Shown: piece by piece, positions 61,768 through 64,000 of the stretch
How the letters are laid out: every line of letters begins with the position of its first letter
Numbering within the stretch: position 1 is the stretch's first letter
Notes under the pieces: generated by a model
The model's input: the letters and a program-made list of their open reading frames with translations, nothing else
Told to the model about the DNA's origin: nothing
Database searches by the model: none
Assembly (NCBI RefSeq): GCF_000374365.1
Contig: NZ_KB894116.1
Location: forward strand, 123,041 to 187,040
Length of the DNA: 64,000 bases
Origin: Bacteroides gallinarum DSM 18171 = JCM 13658
GTDB taxonomy: Bacteria > Bacteroidota > Bacteroidia > Bacteroidales > Bacteroidaceae
Direction: 5' to 3'
Position numbers and translations under genes: made by a program

Positions 61768-61926
61768 CCTCAAGAAGGAGAGAGCGGTAATGTCGGGGAA
61801 AAGCGGGGAAACAGGTCGGAAATGATGTTTTTTTATAACTTTTTCAATTTTATCTGTTCAAAAATTAATCAAAAAACAGGTTTTATAGTTTCCCCGCCCC
61901 GCTTCCGCTCCTTTTCCGCTCTTGAG
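61768..61926. repeat. Nested inverted repeats around an AT-rich core, candidate replication origin
   Basis: Outer arms CCTCAAGA (61768-61775) and TCTTGAGG (61919-61926), inner arms GCGGGGAAAC (61803-61812) and GTTTCCCCGC (61888-61897), all perfect. The 75 bases between the inner arms are strongly AT-rich (runs of T and A). It lies between helicase copy 1 and the primase gene and has no convincing gene of its own. Origin or regulatory function is inference. Confidence 0.55.
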
Positions 61927-61972
61927 GGAGGGAAGAGGAAAGATAAAATACTTACCAATTAATATTTAAAGT

Positions 61973-62920
61973 ATGGAAGCAGATAAAAAAACTGAAGTAA
62001 CAGTATTTAAACAAAAGCCTTACAGTGAGGAATATATTACCCCTCTGACCGGTATGAAAAGATTTAGAGTCATGGAATATCCTCCGAACCATGTTGATAT
62101 TGATCTGGTATTGGATATTATCAGGCAGGAAAAGTTGAAAGCCGGGATTGATACGATGAGAGCTTTCCATGCCAGTGATCATCCAAAGTATTCTGAACTT
62201 AAAGAGAAACTGCCAATCTGTCTTTTTGCCGGAACATTCGGAAGATTCTGTAATGATGCCCTTATCACTCCTTCCGGTCTTGTCGTCATTGATTTCGACA
62301 GGATACCGGTTCAAGAGCTGTCTGATGTCCGGAATATGCTGATAAAAGATCCATATACCTATGCCGCATTCCTTTCTCCTTCCGGCAGGGGATATAAGGT
62401 TCTTGTCCGTGTTGCCGATAATATTGATAATACAAGTCATAATGAATATCTTGATGCTTTGAGGGATTATTATAACTCTCCGTTCTGGGATGAGAATTGC
62501 AAAGGGATATCAAGGGCGTGTTTTCTCAGCAGTGATCCCGACCTTTATCTGAATCGGAACAGCAAAGTATGGACGGTCAGAAACCCCGGTTCCCTGTCTC
62601 TTCCTCCTCCTTCTTCGGCTAACCCAATAGAACCGTTGGAATTCAAAAGCGGTTCCCCCGGTGAGATTGATAGGATCATAAATTTTCTGGAAGGTGGATT
62701 CTATAGATACCCAATGACTCCTGGAAGAAGACATGACTCGACCTTCAAAAGAGCCAGGGAACTTGCTGAGTGGGGATTATCAGAGAGCATTGCTTATGCG
62801 AATTTGAAAGAATATATAGCTCCTGATTTTCCTGAAGCAGAACTGGGACGTGAAGTCAGGAAGGCTTATGAGTGGGTGGACGGGAAAGGTAAAATCGGCA
62901 GTAAATATAGAAAACTTTAA
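61973..62920 (+). CDS. Primase-like protein with BT4734-type N-terminal domain
   Basis: 315 residues. The central part has the acid motif VVIDFDRIP (about 104-112), followed by FLSPSGRGYKVLVRV and RACFLSSDPDLYLN, the pattern of the BT4734-like/VirE N-terminal primase domain common in Bacteroides mobile elements. The C-terminal 90 residues (GRRHDSTFKRARELAEWGL ... REVRKAYEWVDGK) look like a primase C-terminal helical domain. Expected role: RNA primer synthesis for element replication. Five bp upstream of helicase copy 2. Confidence 0.82.
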   Translation: MEADKKTEVTVFKQKPYSEEYITPLTGMKRFRVMEYPPNHVDIDLVLDIIRQEKLKAGIDTMRAFHASDHPKYSELKEKLPICLFAGTFGRFCNDALITPSGLVVIDFDRIPVQELSDVRNMLIKDPYTYAAFLSPSGRGYKVLVRVADNIDNTSHNEYLDALRDYYNSPFWDENCKGISRACFLSSDPDLYLNRNSKVWTVRNPGSLSLPPPSSANPIEPLEFKSGSPGEIDRIINFLEGGFYRYPMTPGRRHDSTFKRARELAEWGLSESIAYANLKEYIAPDFPEAELGREVRKAYEWVDGKGKIGSKYRKL

Positions 62921-62924
62921 AATC

Positions 62925-64000
62925 ATGAACTACAGACGTTTATTACGGAATGTAATTAATTCTATTTCCCTAGAAAGTATTCCGGATACAAAGGACGGTA
63001 TTGTTAAGGTTTGTAACGATATACAACAGACAGCAATAGGTATCAATCATCCGTTCCAGACTTTTGAGGACCAGTGTGTCTATTGTTACACCGGAACATA
63101 TTGGGTAAGGATTGAGGATTTTGACCTGAAAGTCTTTCTTAAATATGCCTATGAAAAGATGTCCGGAAATAAAATCAAAGCTTCGCAAAGGGAAACCGTA
63201 GAAGGATTGTTCAAGCAGTTTCCATATACGGTCATGGGCCTGACAACGGGACAGGACAAGGAGAAGATAAATTTCCTCAACGGTACGCTTGAGCTTAAAA
63301 CCGGGAATCTGATGCGGCATTCATATCAGGACTATTTCAGGTATGTTCTTCCTTATAATTATGATCCTGACGCCACGTGTCAGCTGTTTATGAAGTACCT
63401 GGACAGAGTGTTGCCGGACAAGGATACTCAGAAGGTGCTGGCTGAATATACAGGTTGGATTTTTACCTCCCTGAAACTGGAGAAGTGTCTTTTTCTCTAT
63501 GGTTCAGGACGGAATGGCAAGTCCGTGTTCGTTGATATTGTCGAGTCTCTCCTGGGTAAAGAGAATATTTCCCATGAATCCTTATCGGATATGTGTGGCG
63601 GGAATGGAGACAGAAGCAGGGCTAACCTGTCAGGGAAACTGTTGAATACCTGTTCTGATGTTGCCCCCAACGCTTTTTCAGGAGATATATTCAAACGTAT
63701 CGCAAGTGGAGAACCGATCAGTACCAGGTTGTTATATAAGGATGTGGCGACACTGACAGACTATGCCAAGATGATTTTCTGCCTGAATGAGCTTCCAAAG
63801 ACCAATGACAAATCGAACGGATATTTCAGGAGGTTTCTTATTATACCTTTCAATATCCAGATTCCCAAGTCGGAAGTCGACCCGAAACTGGCAGAAAAAA
63901 TAGCCTCCACTGAACTGCCCGGCATCATGAACTGGGTACTTGAAGGAAGGAGACGGTTAATAGCTCAATCCGGTTTTACAGAATCTTCCTTATGTCAGAA
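62925..64000 (+). CDS. Phage/plasmid primase-helicase (P4/D5-type SF3 helicase), copy 2, partial
   Basis: Starts at ATG 62925 and stays open to the right edge, 358 codons visible. Walker A is GSGRNGKS at 193-200. The order of blocks mirrors copy 1: FMKYLDRVLPDKDTQKVLAEYTG, SGDIFKRIASGEPISTRLLYKD, FCLNELPK, FRRFLIIPFN and ELPGIMNWVLEGRRRLI. It directly follows the primase gene, so primase plus helicase here form the two halves of a split primase-helicase. End of the protein lies outside the window. Confidence 0.85.
   Translation, partial: MNYRRLLRNVINSISLESIPDTKDGIVKVCNDIQQTAIGINHPFQTFEDQCVYCYTGTYWVRIEDFDLKVFLKYAYEKMSGNKIKASQRETVEGLFKQFPYTVMGLTTGQDKEKINFLNGTLELKTGNLMRHSYQDYFRYVLPYNYDPDATCQLFMKYLDRVLPDKDTQKVLAEYTGWIFTSLKLEKCLFLYGSGRNGKSVFVDIVESLLGKENISHESLSDMCGGNGDRSRANLSGKLLNTCSDVAPNAFSGDIFKRIASGEPISTRLLYKDVATLTDYAKMIFCLNELPKTNDKSNGYFRRFLIIPFNIQIPKSEVDPKLAEKIASTELPGIMNWVLEGRRRLIAQSGFTESSLCQ

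Larger units (their letters stand above)
53170..64000. mobile_element. Integrated mobile element, left end in window, right end outside
   Basis: From the candidate att site the DNA turns clearly more AT-rich and the gene content changes to integrase, excisionase/HTH-like, ParB-like and replication genes. The tyrosine integrase lies about 300 bp from the left boundary, the usual place. No conjugation, mobilisation, capsid or packaging gene is seen in the 10.8 kb available, so it could be a mobilisable island, plasmid-like element, phage satellite or the early region of a prophage. The right boundary is beyond 64000. Confidence 0.8.

Noticed and set aside
61717..61962. 81-residue frame between helicase copy 1 and the primase gene
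   Set aside because: It runs through the nested inverted repeats, has low-complexity composition and overlaps the helicase end.

Overview
The window looks like a Bacteroides (Bacteroidales) chromosome. The evidence is a Sus-type polysaccharide utilisation locus with a hybrid two-component regulator, exact Bacteroides-type -7 promoter boxes (TAnnTTTG) in front of most transcription units, lipoproteins with acidic residues after the lipobox cysteine, and close matches to Bacteroides gene families. From about 53.2 kb to the right edge the DNA becomes AT-rich, carries a tyrosine integrase and replication genes, and reads as an integrated mobile element that runs out of the window.

Layout. 1-16.4 kb: a fructan (probably levan) locus. 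One arm on the minus strand holds a GH32 fructosidase, a fructose/MFS importer, a fructokinase and the hybrid sensor (cut by the left edge). The divergent plus arm holds SusC, SusD, a surface glycan-binding lipoprotein, a GH32 endo-levanase-like lipoprotein and an extra fimbrillin-like lipoprotein. 16.6-23.7 kb: patatin-like lipase, secreted C1B peptidase, an etfB-etfA-acyl-CoA dehydrogenase operon, a DNA-glycosylase-fold protein and tRNA-Trp. 24-31.9 kb: a cupin/flavodoxin/CMD-type redox operon, queD-queE, a DUF454 membrane protein, a nucleosidase, a coiled-coil protein with zapA, RNase Y and CutC. 32-40.2 kb: a transglutaminase-like lipoprotein, a 46-residue basic protein, YccF, DNA polymerase IV, a MATE exporter and two different L,D-transpeptidase-type proteins. 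40.6-45.1 kb: 2-aminoethylphosphonate degradation (phnW-phnX), a candidate transporter and a divergent candidate regulator. 45.1-47.6 kb: a Zn/Cd efflux ATPase with a Fur-family regulator. 47.6-53.0 kb: a LacI regulator divergent from a four-gene operon whose gene order matches the L-galactose to D-tagaturonate pathway described in Bacteroides vulgatus.

Mobile element (about 53170 to beyond 64000). A 15-bp sequence identical, as I remember it, to the 3' end of tmRNA in reverse orientation lies just left of the integrase, suggesting insertion into ssrA. Inside are an AT-rich unknown cargo gene, a DUF3853-type helix-turn-helix protein, a ParB-like protein and an apparently degenerate relative of it, a possible ADP-ribosyltransferase-fold protein with a translationally coupled leader peptide, a DUF5131 (phage Gp37/Gp68) protein, and a replication module: helicase, primase-like protein, second helicase, with a GC-rich interrupted inverted repeat around an AT-rich core between the first two.

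Between genes there are many short repeats: three arrays with exactly 22-bp units (two of them the same family in opposite orientation), a 20-bp array in which each unit carries a promoter-like box, a 27-bp array, three copies of a long palindromic repeat, and a 27-bp perfect hairpin. I see no CRISPR array, rRNA or complete insertion sequence. All functional calls rest on reading motifs and family memory; no database search was run.
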